From Aeromicrobium chenweiae (GTDB lineage Bacteria > Actinomycetota > Actinomycetes > Propionibacteriales > Nocardioidaceae): 64,000 bases of DNA. The translations under genes and the position numbers were made by a program. Below the pieces are notes generated by a model. It did not search any database. It saw only the letters and a program-made list of their open reading frames with translations, and was not told where the DNA came from. Location: positions 2,046,001-2,110,000 of the forward strand of contig NZ_CP026952.1 of the NCBI RefSeq assembly GCF_003065605.1. The letters are read 5' to 3'. Positions 39,422 to 47,256 of the stretch are shown piece by piece. Every line of letters starts with the position of its first letter. Position 1 is the stretch's first letter.

Positions 39422-40462
39422 TCAGTCGGTCATCGAGTCGGGCTCGTTGATCGGGAACCACACCCGGATCCGCGCGCCGCCGCCGTCGGAGTCATCGATC
39501 TCGATGACGCCGCCGTGCTCCTCGACGATGCCCCGGACGATGTACATCCCCAGGCCGCTGCCGGCGCCGGGGCCGGACCGCCAGAACCGGCTGAAGACGC
39601 GCTGGCGCATCTCCTCGGGGATGCCGGGGCCCTGGTCGTGCACCTCGAACGCGACGCCCTGCTCGTACGCGGGGTGCCGCGAGTTCTGGACCACGACCTC
39701 CTTGAGGCCGAAGCCGTGCCGCAACGCGTTCTCGACGAGATTCGTGACCACCTGGTGGATCCGGTCGCTGTCGCCCCAGATGAGATCCAGGTCGTCCTTG
39801 ATGCTGACCTCGAACGGGTCCGACGAGCCGCCCGAGACGTTGGTGAGGACGTGCCGCACGACCTCGTCGAGCTTGACCGGCCCGCGCTTGAGCGTCAGAC
39901 GGCCGGCGTCGATGCGGGCGGCGTCGAGCAGCTCGGTGATCAGCCGGCTCAGCCGGTCGGCGTCCGCGTCCACGGTCTCCAGCATGAGCTGGCGCTGCTC
40001 CTCGGAGAACTTGTCCCACTTGCTCAGCAGCGTCGCGGTGAATCCCTTGATGCCGGTCAGCGGGGACCGCAGCTCGTGCGCCACGGTGGCGACCAGGTCG
40101 GAGCGCTCGCGATCGGCCTGGTTGCGGATCCGGGCGTTGCGGACGCTCACGACGACCCGCTGGACGGGGCCGGCGCGGCGGGCCCGGATGAGGGAGGCCG
40201 TGATGAGGTACTCGCTGCCCTTGGGCGACCACCACGAGGACTCCGAGGTGCGGCTCCGGATGTTGAGCCCGTCGTACGGCCGGTTGCAGTCGTACCAGGA
40301 GTTGCCGTTCAGGTCGTCGAACGGGACGGCCTCGGACAGGTGCATGCCGATCATCTCGTCACCGACGGCCCGCGCCATCAGCTTGATCCGCTGGTTGACG
40401 TACTCGACCACACCGTCCGCGCCGGCGATGATGACGCCGTCCGGGTAGTCGTCGTAGTCCAT
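39422..40462 (-). CDS. Soluble PAS-domain sensor histidine kinase
   Basis: 346 aa, no membrane helix. PAS domain (about 10-105, VIIAGADGVVEYVNQRIKLMA), HisKA with phospho-His in LVATVAHELRSPLTGI, and HATPase with N-box HQVVTNLVENALRHG and G-boxes DQGPGIPEE and GSGLGMYIV. No response regulator is adjacent, so it is an orphan. It sits between the SpoU methylase gene and pheS, a linkage seen in other actinobacteria. Start taken at ATG 40462; a TAGATT -10 ends only 8 bases upstream, so the mRNA may be leaderless. Confidence 0.9.
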   Translation of the reverse strand: MDYDDYPDGVIIAGADGVVEYVNQRIKLMARAVGDEMIGMHLSEAVPFDDLNGNSWYDCNRPYDGLNIRSRTSESSWWSPKGSEYLITASLIRARRAGPVQRVVVSVRNARIRNQADRERSDLVATVAHELRSPLTGIKGFTATLLSKWDKFSEEQRQLMLETVDADADRLSRLITELLDAARIDAGRLTLKRGPVKLDEVVRHVLTNVSGGSSDPFEVSIKDDLDLIWGDSDRIHQVVTNLVENALRHGFGLKEVVVQNSRHPAYEQGVAFEVHDQGPGIPEEMRQRVFSRFWRSGPGAGSGLGMYIVRGIVEEHGGVIEIDDSDGGGARIRVWFPINEPDSMTD

Positions 40463-40514
40463 GCCCAGAGAATCTAGTACCAATTGACTAGTTACGACGA
40501 GCCGGTCCCGGATT

Positions 40515-41330
40515 TCAGGCCTGGAGGCGGGCCCGGGCGGTCGCGTAGAGGCACACGGCGGCCGCCGTGGCGAGGTTCAGGCTCTCGGCGCGACCGAAGA
40601 TCGGCACCGAGACGACGGCGTCCGCGAGCGAGCGTGTCTCGGCCGGCAGGCCCCACGCCTCGTTGCCCATCAGCCAGGCCGTGGGCCCCGAGAGATCGAG
40701 GGAGGGATCGAACAATCCGACGTCTCCCCCGCCGTCGGCGGCCAGGACCTGGAAGCCGGCCTCCTGCAGGGCCAGGAGGGCGCCCCCGGTGTCGCGCTCG
40801 ATCACCAGCGGCAGGTGGAAGATGCTGCCGACCGTCGCGCGGACGGACTTGGGGTTGTAGGGGTCGACGCTGTCGCCGACCAGGACCACCCCGTCGGCGC
40901 CCGCGGCGTCCGCGCACCGGATCACCGCGCCCGCGTTGCCCGGGTCGCGGATGTCGGCGCAGACCACGACGAACGTCGGCGACCGGTCGAGCAGGACCTC
41001 CAGCGGACGGTCGAGCATCGCGCACCGGGCGACGACGCCCTGCGGCTGCACCGTGTCGGCGATCGCCTCGACGACGTCGTCGGTGACGACGTGCCACTCG
41101 ACCTGGGCCGCGGCCGCTGCTGCCACGAGGTCGGTGTGCTGGTCGGTGGCGGCGGCGGTCGCGAAGACCTCCCGGGTCGTGCCCGGTGAGGTCAGCGCCT
41201 CACGCACCGCCTGCGGGCCCTCGGCGAGGAACTCGCGCCGATCGGCCCGGAACGCACGAGTGGCGAGCCGCTTGGCGTGCTTGACGCGTCCTGAACGGAC
41301 GGTCAACTCACCAGGCGTGCTCGCCACCAT
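40515..41330 (-). CDS. SpoU/TrmH-family rRNA 2'-O-methyltransferase
   Basis: 271 aa. N-terminal substrate-binding domain (about 1-100, with RREFLAEGPQAVREAL) and SPOUT knot domain with the three family motifs: DIRDPGNAGAVIRCADAAGADGVVL, LMGNEAWGLP and VPIFGRAESLNLATAAAVCLY. Family members methylate ribose in 23S rRNA or tRNA; the exact target is not evident. It follows rplT, as is usual in actinobacteria. Confidence 0.92.
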   Translation of the reverse strand: MVASTPGELTVRSGRVKHAKRLATRAFRADRREFLAEGPQAVREALTSPGTTREVFATAAATDQHTDLVAAAAAAQVEWHVVTDDVVEAIADTVQPQGVVARCAMLDRPLEVLLDRSPTFVVVCADIRDPGNAGAVIRCADAAGADGVVLVGDSVDPYNPKSVRATVGSIFHLPLVIERDTGGALLALQEAGFQVLAADGGGDVGLFDPSLDLSGPTAWLMGNEAWGLPAETRSLADAVVSVPIFGRAESLNLATAAAVCLYATARARLQA

Positions 41331-41361
41331 GGTTCTGCTTCAGCTCTGACGGACGCAGCGG

Positions 41362-41754
41362 TCAGGCCGCGGCGCCGTCCTTCGGAGCGTTGACGTCGGC
41401 CGGAAGGTTGTCCTTCGCGGTCTGCACGAGCGCCGAGAACGCGGCGGGCTCGTTGACGGCCAGCTCGGCCAGGATCTTGCGGTCGACCTCGACACCCGCG
41501 GCCTTGAGGCCCTGGATGAAGCGGTTGTAGGTCATGCCCTCGGCGCGGACCGCAGCGTTGATGCGCTGGATCCAGAGACGACGGAAGTCGCCCTTCTTCG
41601 CCTTGCGGTCGCGGTAGCTGTAGACCAGGGAGTGAGTGACCTGCTCCTTGGCCTTGCGGTAGAGGCGCGAACGCTGACCGCGGTAGCCCGCAGCGCGCTC
41701 GAGTGTCTGACGGCGCTTCTTCTGTGCATTGACTGAGCGCTTGACGCGTGCCAT
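41362..41754 (-). CDS. rplT: 50S ribosomal protein L20
   Basis: 130 aa, slightly longer than the usual ~118 because of an Ala-rich tail (…NAPKDGAAA). Starts [29 protein letters not shown] and has the conserved [33 protein letters not shown]. It binds 23S early in 50S assembly and in other bacteria also represses its own operon through the leader. Third gene of infC-rpmI-rplT. Confidence 0.98.
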   Translation of the reverse strand: MARVKRSVNAQKKRRQTLERAAGYRGQRSRLYRKAKEQVTHSLVYSYRDRKAKKGDFRRLWIQRINAAVRAEGMTYNRFIQGLKAAGVEVDRKILAELAVNEPAAFSALVQTAKDNLPADVNAPKDGAAA

Positions 41755-41798
41755 CTCAGTTCTCCTTCAACTTCTAGGGATTTGGGGTGGGAACGCGG

Positions 41799-41993
41799 TC
41801 AGAGACCGAGCATCTTCTTCACACGGGGGACGTCGTTCTTCGAGACGGCCGTCGTGCCGTCGAGGCGGCGCTTGCGCTGCGACGACTTGACCTCGAGGAG
41901 GTGACGACGGTTGGTCTGCTCGCGACGCAGCTTGCCGCTGCCGGTGAGCTTGACGCGCTTCTTCATCCCCGAGTGGGGCTTGAACTTCGGCAT
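41799..41993 (-). CDS. rpmI: 50S ribosomal protein L35
   Basis: 64 aa, very basic, with the L35 signature [20 protein letters not shown] followed by [18 protein letters not shown]. It starts directly after the infC stop (TAAATG), consistent with coupled translation, and is followed by rplT after 44 bases. Confidence 0.98.
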   Translation of the reverse strand: MPKFKPHSGMKKRVKLTGSGKLRREQTNRRHLLEVKSSQRKRRLDGTTAVSKNDVPRVKKMLGL

Positions 41994-42683
41994 TTATGCC
42001 TCCATGTCTGGGTCGAGGTTCTCGGAACGCCGACGTGGCTTCTTGGGTGATGCAGTCTTCTGGGCCGCTTCGCGGTGGGCCTTGACCTCGGCCTCCTCGG
42101 CCGCCTTGTCAGCTGCCTTCGCGTCCATGCTCTTGACCTTCTCGGCCTTGACCTCGGCCTGGGCCTCGGACTTCTTCTTGTGCGGACCGAGCACCATCGT
42201 CATGTTGCGGCCGTCCTGACGGGCGTTGGACTCGATGAATCCGAGGTCCTCCACGTCGGCGGCGAGACGCTGAAGCAGGCGGTAGCCCAGCTCGGGGCGG
42301 TGCTGCTCACGTCCGCGGAACATGATCGTGATCTTGACCTTGTCGCCGGCCTTGAGGAATCGGACGACGTGACCCTTCTTGGTGTCATAGTCGTGCTGAT
42401 CGATCTTGGGACGCAGCTTCATCTCTTTGATGATGGTGTTGGTCTGGTTGCGTCGTGACTCGCGAGCCTTCTGTGCGGTCTCGTACTTGAACTTGCCGTA
42501 GTCCATGAGACGGCAGACAGGGGGGCGAGCTGTGGGCGCCACCTCGACGAGATCGAGATCGGCTTCCGCAGCCAGTCGCAGGGCATCCTCGATACGAACG
42601 ATGCCGACCTGTTCACCGCCAGGACCGACGAGGCGTACTTCGGGCACTCGGATTCGGTCGTTGACGCGCAGCTCTGTGGTGAT
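41994..42683 (-). CDS. infC: Translation initiation factor IF-3, AUC start
   Basis: 229 aa. Both IF-3 domains are complete: N-domain [24 protein letters not shown] with [14 protein letters not shown], and C-domain [21 protein letters not shown] with [19 protein letters not shown] ~60-residue Lys/Glu/Ala-rich C-terminal tail ([16 protein letters not shown]…) is typical of actinobacteria. No ATG, GTG or TTG is suitably placed; the ATC at 42681-42683 follows AGGAGG by four bases and gives the expected N-terminus. A rare start is the known device by which IF-3 limits its own synthesis. Confidence 0.93.
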   Translation of the reverse strand: MTTELRVNDRIRVPEVRLVGPGGEQVGIVRIEDALRLAAEADLDLVEVAPTARPPVCRLMDYGKFKYETAQKARESRRNQTNTIIKEMKLRPKIDQHDYDTKKGHVVRFLKAGDKVKITIMFRGREQHRPELGYRLLQRLAADVEDLGFIESNARQDGRNMTMVLGPHKKKSEAQAEVKAEKVKSMDAKAADKAAEEAEVKAHREAAQKTASPKKPRRRSENLDPDMEA

Positions 42684-42885
42684 GGATCCTCCTGGGGTCG
42701 TGTGGAGGGCCCAAAAAAATAAGGCCCCCGTATGAAACGGACGCCACCATGGCGTAATTCCCAACCACGGGAACTACGCAACCAAGGTCCTCTTGAACAC
42801 GGTCTGCACCGCAGACAAAAGAACCGCTACCCCGCAGTCAGGAACCACGCAGGTGGGAGGTGGGCCTCCACTTCGTCCTCTAGGC
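42684..42885 (-). promoter_or_regulatory. infC-rpmI-rplT leader with attenuator-like terminator
   Basis: About 200 bases of leader. A hairpin at 42752-42779 has an 11-bp stem with one G-U pair (GCGTAGTTCCC / GGGAATTACGC). Next is a small stem around CCGT-TTCAT-ACGG, with flanking GGC/GCC, directly followed by TTATTTTTTT (42713-42722), an intrinsic terminator shape upstream of the gene. GGGCCC at 42707-42712 can pair with the GGGGGCC of that stem as an alternative fold. A candidate promoter is TTCACG…TAGCCT, with -10 near 42885-42890. Confidence 0.5.
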
Positions 42886-43675
42886 TATCAGCGCTGACGC
42901 CGGATCGTGAAATCCGACCCGCCGCCTATGCCTCTTTCCTGGCGAATACTCCCGTCTCCGCGTCCGTGCATGTCAGGCGCATCCCGGCGGACATTCTCGC
43001 GCTCCAGGAGCACTGATGGGCAAGTGTCCCTTCGCCTTCGAGAAGTTCGGGCTCTGGGGTACGCCACCTGCAACGACGAGGTGCCGTTCCACATCTTCTC
43101 GAAGCCAGCCCAGTTCGATGGTCTGGGCCGACTCGTTCACCGTCGTGGACGTGCACCTGGCGTTCGAGAAGTCCGCCGTCGCTCCGGCTCGACTCCGTCC
43201 GCGATACACAACTCTTCCGTGTCTCCGCAACAGGTGTGACCCCGGCCGCGTACACCTTGCGGTCGGTCTTAGGCATGGACAACATCCCGCGCTCTCTACA
43301 CGCGCGGGCCCGCGCCGCTGCTGGGGTGGCGAGGGGTCTCGTGGGACGGCAAATCAAGTTGCGACTGTCTTGGACTGGGACGCGAGCCGGTGTGGGCAGG
43401 TCAACTCGGGCAGGGCGCACCGTTGAAGTGGGTGACGTTGATAGTCGCGACGGACTAGTCGCGTGTCGCGATCCCCGCTCGCGCCTTCTAGCGTTGCGCG
43501 AAGCCGCAAGCTGGTGGCGCACATCCATCCAGCACAGCACCAACCGCGCCACCAGAGCGGCGAGTGAGTAGAACCAGTTTCCGGAACCAATCCCAAACTG
43601 GCACAGGAAATATGTGGTTACAGCCAGGCAGACTATCCAGAACACCAGCGATCGGCGCAGGTGTCTCGTCACTGA
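42886..43675. other. Gene-poor stretch, no intact gene recognised
   Basis: No frame looks consistently coding. Between 43016 and 43200 GC-rich third positions shift between two + strand frames (WADSFTVVDVHLAFEKS in one, YATCNDEVPFHIFSKPAQF in the other), as in a decayed gene; the minus strand also stays open for about 80 codons (TIELGWLREDVERHLVVAGG). Base composition is visibly lower in GC than in neighbours. Probably a remnant of transferred DNA. Confidence 0.4.
42926..43672 (-). CDS. Possible two-helix membrane protein with untrusted long tail
   Basis: GTG at 43672 has GAGAGG seven bases upstream. The first ~55 codons give two likely membrane helices (SLVFWIVCLAVTTYFLCQFGIG and NWFYSLAALVARLVLCWM). 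The following ~190 residues are Arg/Ser/Thr-rich with poor codon bias and overlap the decayed stretch, so the real stop may have been lost. It resembles the next small gene upstream (43790-43987) in size and helix pattern. Low confidence as a full-length gene. Confidence 0.3.
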   Translation of the reverse strand: MTRHLRRSLVFWIVCLAVTTYFLCQFGIGSGNWFYSLAALVARLVLCWMDVRHQLAASRNARRRERGSRHATSPSRLSTSPTSTVRPARVDLPTPARVPVQDSRNLICRPTRPLATPAAARARACRERGMLSMPKTDRKVYAAGVTPVAETRKSCVSRTESSRSDGGLLERQVHVHDGERVGPDHRTGLASRRCGTAPRRCRWRTPEPELLEGEGTLAHQCSWSARMSAGMRLTCTDAETGVFARKEA

Positions 43676-43789
43676 CACACCTCTCTTCGTTCCCGGAAAT
43701 GGATCATAAGCGCCAGTTGCGACCTGCTTCCCCAAGACGAGAACTTCGCAGCCACACGGTGGCACACCCAGCGGTCCGGAAATGGTCGG

Positions 43790-43987
43790 TCAGACCCCGC
43801 TCGGACCGTGATTCTCCCGCCGTCGAAGTGCCCGGAATCGCATGACCAGCCAATAGGTCAGTAGCGGCAGCCACAAGAGCGCGACCACTCGCGTTATGCC
43901 TTCAGCAGTGAGACTGAGGTAAAGGAAAAGACTCATTCCCGCAAGGAAGACGATCACAGCGCGGATGCGCTCCGAGTTCAGACTCAT
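43790..43987 (-). CDS. Small two-helix membrane protein, 65 aa
   Basis: 65 aa with a perfect AGGAGG seven bases before the ATG at 43987. Two membrane helices (AVIVFLAGMSLFLYLSL and RVVALLWLPLLTYWLVM) and a basic tail RFRALRRREN, so the C-terminus is predicted cytoplasmic. Codon third positions are less GC-rich than in flanking genes, suggesting transfer. I do not recognise a family. Confidence 0.5.
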   Translation of the reverse strand: MSLNSERIRAVIVFLAGMSLFLYLSLTAEGITRVVALLWLPLLTYWLVMRFRALRRRENHGPSGV

Positions 43988-44020
43988 AGTTCGGCCTCCT
44001 ACGGCTACAAGCCGGCGCAA

Positions 44021-44413
44021 TCGTATGCAGCCAGTCCCGTGAAACCTACTCCGGCAGCGACTACAGACAACGAACCCCAGTGATCGCGGTCAACGCGGCT
44101 GATCCAGTGGTCCCAACGCATGCGCGCACTCGCGAGGCTGTCATCGGCCGCGCAGAATCAGGTCCGCTGGGTGAAGTGCCCTCGGGGTCGTAATAGCGCG
44201 CGTGCCCCCCGCCGCATGGGAAACGGTCGAAGTACTAGATCCCGACTCCCCAAGACCTCAAGGACAGGCAGGCACTCCCCTGCTATGGACGGCCACCAGT
44301 AGGGAACAACCTTGGAACGGCACCAACCGCCGCGAAGCGTCTTCAAAGAGCTTTGTTGCACCCGCGAAACACGCACGACGCCGCGTCGAAAACTCCGCGC
44401 TGGACGATGGGGC
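44021..44413. other. Intergenic stretch without recognised feature
   Basis: About 390 bases before the ACT-GNAT gene. I see no tRNA, no ribosome binding site with a convincing frame, and no clear hairpin terminator. It continues the lower-GC patch that starts near 42.9 kb. Confidence 0.5.
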
Positions 44414-45421
44414 ATGCTCTGGCGCGTGCGCACGACCCTCGCCGACCGGCCCGGCAACCTGGCCGCGATCGCGGCCGCCTGCGGACAGGCCCGCCTGAAC
44501 ATCGTGTCGCTGCAGGTCTTCCCGACCACGCCCCAGGTCACCGACGAGCTGGTCGTGAGCGCCCCGGAGGGCTGGACCGACGTCCGGGTGGCGGAGGTCT
44601 TCGAGCGCGCGGGGGGCGAACGGGTGGCGGCCACTCGGGTGGGCGACGACGCGATCTCGGACCCGGCGACCCGCTACCTCCGCGGGGTCCACGAGGTCCT
44701 GGAGGAAGGCCGCGACATCACCGACGTGCTGCGCGACCTGCTGGAGACCGAGCCGCCGGACGTCGCGGACTACACCGGTCACGACGTCATGGTCCTGACC
44801 CGCCGGGACGGCTCGACCCTGCAGATCAGCCGCGCCGTCCCCTTCACGGCGGTCGAGCACGAACGGGCGCAGGCGATGTTGTCGCTCGTGAGCGACGCCG
44901 GCATCGACGTCCCGCTCATCACCCCCTCGCCGCTGCACGACGCTGCGCCACTGGTCCGGCAGGCGACGCTCGCCGACATCGAGGCCGTCACCGCGCTGCA
45001 CGAGCGCTGCAGCGTCGACACGCTGTACGACCGCTACCAGGTGCCCCTGAAGATGCCCATGACCACCCGTATGGCGCGGCGGCTGGTGGTGCCCGACCGG
45101 GGGTGCGCGCTGCTCGTGCAGGTCGGTCCCGACGCGGTGGGCCACGGTGTCCTCGAGCTCGACGCGGACACCTGGACGTTCCGGTCCATCATCGAGGACG
45201 CCTGGCAGGGCCAGGGGCTCGGCACGCTGCTGCTGCGGCATGCGGCCGGGCGAGCCAGGTCCGAGGGGGCCGAGCGGCTCACGTTCGTCACCGCAGGCTC
45301 CAACGACAGCCTCCTGCGTGCCGTCGGCGACGCGGGCTTCGTCGCCCGGGTCGAGCGCCACGACGGCAACGTGCACATCACGGTGCCGCTGAGGGACGTG
45401 CGGGCCGTCGAGGCCGGTTGA
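44414..45421 (+). CDS. ACT domain - GNAT acetyltransferase fusion protein
   Basis: 335 aa. The N-terminal ACT domain (about 1-75: LWRVRTTLADRPGNLAAIAAACGQARLNIVSLQVF) is a small-molecule, often amino-acid, sensor. The C-terminal GNAT domain (about 185-330) has the acetyl-CoA loop in AWQGQGLGTLLLRHAAGRAR. The pairing suggests an acetyltransferase switched by an amino acid, comparable to mycobacterial and Streptomyces lysine acetyltransferases with ACT domains (family knowledge). Target unknown. The frame is open upstream, but ATG 44414 fits the ACT fold. Confidence 0.85.
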   Translation: MLWRVRTTLADRPGNLAAIAAACGQARLNIVSLQVFPTTPQVTDELVVSAPEGWTDVRVAEVFERAGGERVAATRVGDDAISDPATRYLRGVHEVLEEGRDITDVLRDLLETEPPDVADYTGHDVMVLTRRDGSTLQISRAVPFTAVEHERAQAMLSLVSDAGIDVPLITPSPLHDAAPLVRQATLADIEAVTALHERCSVDTLYDRYQVPLKMPMTTRMARRLVVPDRGCALLVQVGPDAVGHGVLELDADTWTFRSIIEDAWQGQGLGTLLLRHAAGRARSEGAERLTFVTAGSNDSLLRAVGDAGFVARVERHDGNVHITVPLRDVRAVEAG

Positions 45422-45509
45422 GTCCTCGGCTCGCCCACGCCCCGGTGTCCCTCTAGGATCGCTGGACCGGACAACCTGTCGCCGCGGGCGGCGCACCTCA
45501 GGGGGATGC

Positions 45510-46385
45510 ATGGCACGACATCTGGCTCGGGCGTCGGCAGCCCTGGCGCTGGCGCTGGTGGCGGCGTGCGGTGGCGGCTCGGACGCCAAGCCCGCCAAGA
45601 CCTCCCCGCCGCCCGCGCGCGTCGAGCTGACCGACCTCGCGGCCTCACCGTCGGGACCGTCGGCCACGTATGACACACCGCTGGACCTCCGGCTGCCGGA
45701 CGAGTCGTGGCGCGAGGGGTACCGCAAGGTCGCCACCCGCCTGTCGTCCATGCTCCGCGCCTCGATGATGGATCCCGCCGGCTGGCAGCTGACGTCCGAC
45801 AAGGCGGCGTACAAGCTCGTCTACGGCGCGTTCGACGTCACCGAGAGCTCGGGCAGCTTTGTCGCCAACAGCCTGTACAAGCAGGCACGCAGCGAGGCCG
45901 AACCGCGTGAGCGGATCGGCCACCGGGTCGCCAGCATCTTCCCGAAGGACGCGATGCCGCGACGCGTCTACGCGTACAAGATCGGCTGGACCGCACAGGA
46001 GGTCAAAGGTGGGTTGAAGGTCAGTGTGCAGGCGTGGGTGGGGTACGACGTGGGCAAGCGCGCGCCGGTGCTGATCGCTCGCGAGCTGGGGGCGACGATC
46101 GTGCCGCGCGACGGCTACTCGGACTACCGGGTGTCCTCGCCACAGATCGGCACCTACGCGGACAGCTGCTCCTCCCCCGTCGACGGCGTGTTCCGTCCCT
46201 CGTCGGACGGGCTCGATCGCGCCATGATCCCGCGGTGGAAGAAGGAGACCGGCAGCAGCACGGTCCGCCCGCTGAAGAAGGCGTTCATCGAGGTCGCCGC
46301 ATCGGGCGGCTCGAAGGTGTCCGAGGCCAAGACCCGCGCCTCGGTCAAGAAGTGCCTGGCCGAGGCCGCCGCGAAGAAGTCCTGA
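45510..46385 (+). CDS. Secreted lipoprotein of unknown function
   Basis: 291 aa. Signal peptide ending in lipobox VAAC (about residues 17-20), Lys/Pro-rich linker, then a mixed alpha/beta domain (ESWREGYRKVATRLSSMLRASMMDPAGWQL…). A Cys pair (ADSCSSP, VKKCLAEA) may form a disulfide in the exported domain. A likely TAGGAT -10 is about 55 bases upstream, so it has its own promoter. The stop is two bases from the convergent sseB-like stop. No family recognised. Confidence 0.75.
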   Translation: MARHLARASAALALALVAACGGGSDAKPAKTSPPPARVELTDLAASPSGPSATYDTPLDLRLPDESWREGYRKVATRLSSMLRASMMDPAGWQLTSDKAAYKLVYGAFDVTESSGSFVANSLYKQARSEAEPRERIGHRVASIFPKDAMPRRVYAYKIGWTAQEVKGGLKVSVQAWVGYDVGKRAPVLIARELGATIVPRDGYSDYRVSSPQIGTYADSCSSPVDGVFRPSSDGLDRAMIPRWKKETGSSTVRPLKKAFIEVAASGGSKVSEAKTRASVKKCLAEAAAKKS

Positions 46386-46387
46386 CC

Positions 46388-46852
46388 TCAGACGACCCAA
46401 GCGGGGCCGGCCGCGCTGGTCACGAGCCGGTGACCGGCTGCCAGGTGCTCCACGTCCTCGGTCTCGACGACCGTGAACCCGGGGCTCGCGAGGTCCAGCA
46501 GGATGGCGGCGGCACCTTCGTCCAGCGCCGCGCGGGCCGCGTCGCGGCCCAGGATCGGGACCGGGCGCGCCTTCGGGTCCCACGCGGCCATCGTCTGCAC
46601 GCTGCTGAACGCGAGCAGGGCCTGCCGGCCGTCGGCGCCGGTCATCAGGACGGCGGCCATGTCGGCGTTCTTGTCCCCGGCGGCCGGTGTCTCCCCGAGC
46701 AGCGCGACGATCGGGACGAAGACCCGGACGTCCGGCAGGGCCTGCAGCACTGCGACGTCGTCGCCGAGGGCCGCCGCGAGCTCGGGCGCCACCGTGCCGT
46801 CGTCCCCCGGGAACTGCGGGCTCGCCAGCGATCGGTCGTGTCCGTGCACCAT
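46388..46852 (-). CDS. SseB-like N-terminal domain protein
   Basis: 154 aa, soluble. Matches the SseB N-terminal domain pattern: FVPIVALLGE followed by DMAAVLMTGADGRQALLAFSSVQTMAAWDPKARPVPILGRDAARAALDEGAAAILLD. The family is widespread in actinobacteria next to infC or his genes; its function is not established. Coupled to the PH-domain gene by a TGATG overlap, last gene of the rib-his-PH series on this strand. Confidence 0.8.
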   Translation of the reverse strand: MVHGHDRSLASPQFPGDDGTVAPELAAALGDDVAVLQALPDVRVFVPIVALLGETPAAGDKNADMAAVLMTGADGRQALLAFSSVQTMAAWDPKARPVPILGRDAARAALDEGAAAILLDLASPGFTVVETEDVEHLAAGHRLVTSAAGPAWVV

Positions 46853-47256
46853 CAGGAGATCCGTCCTCGCAGGTAGGCGACCGCCTCACGGGCGTAGCGT
46901 CCGTCGCTGCCCTGGATCGCGAACAGCATGACCCGCTCGTCGTCCTTGGTCACCAGGGTCGGCCACGGCGCGCCGGTGTTCATCGCGAAGCCCTCGATGT
47001 CGGACCACGCGACGTGGTGCCGGCGGTAGCCGTTGAGGACGTCGATCCCCTCGTCGCTCGCGCGCACGTAGCTGCGGCCGACGCCGTGCAGCAGGGCAAG
47101 CACGGCCAGGATGATGATCCACAGCGTGACCGTCTCGGCGGTCGTGAAGTAGATCTCGTCGGGCAGCGCGTACGCGATGATCGCCGTCAGCGCCAGCATG
47201 ACGACGGCGACGGCGTACGCGACGACGCGCGCTCCACCGGGGCGGAACGTCCTCAT
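46852..47256 (-). CDS. Membrane protein with bacterial PH-like domain
   Basis: 134 aa. Two membrane helices (about 10-32 and 40-60), then a PH_6-type domain: VRASDEGIDVLNGYRRHHVAWSDIEGFAM…VMLFAIQGSDGRYA. The ATG at 47256 lies in the hisG stop (ATGA). This PH protein next to hisG is a recurrent actinobacterial arrangement. Role unknown, possibly in membrane-associated protein contacts. Confidence 0.8.
   Translation of the reverse strand: MRTFRPGGARVVAYAVAVVMLALTAIIAYALPDEIYFTTAETVTLWIIILAVLALLHGVGRSYVRASDEGIDVLNGYRRHHVAWSDIEGFAMNTGAPWPTLVTKDDERVMLFAIQGSDGRYAREAVAYLRGRIS

Noticed and set aside
40492..41097. Alternative 200-codon frames on both strands in the SpoU methylase gene
   Set aside because: The SPOUT motifs are all in the 40515-41330 frame; the others are Arg/Gly-rich shadows.
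42973..43230. 85-codon minus-strand frame as a transposase fragment
   Set aside because: No DDE or other transposase motif can be seen and + strand frames compete over the same bases; treated as unresolved decayed sequence.
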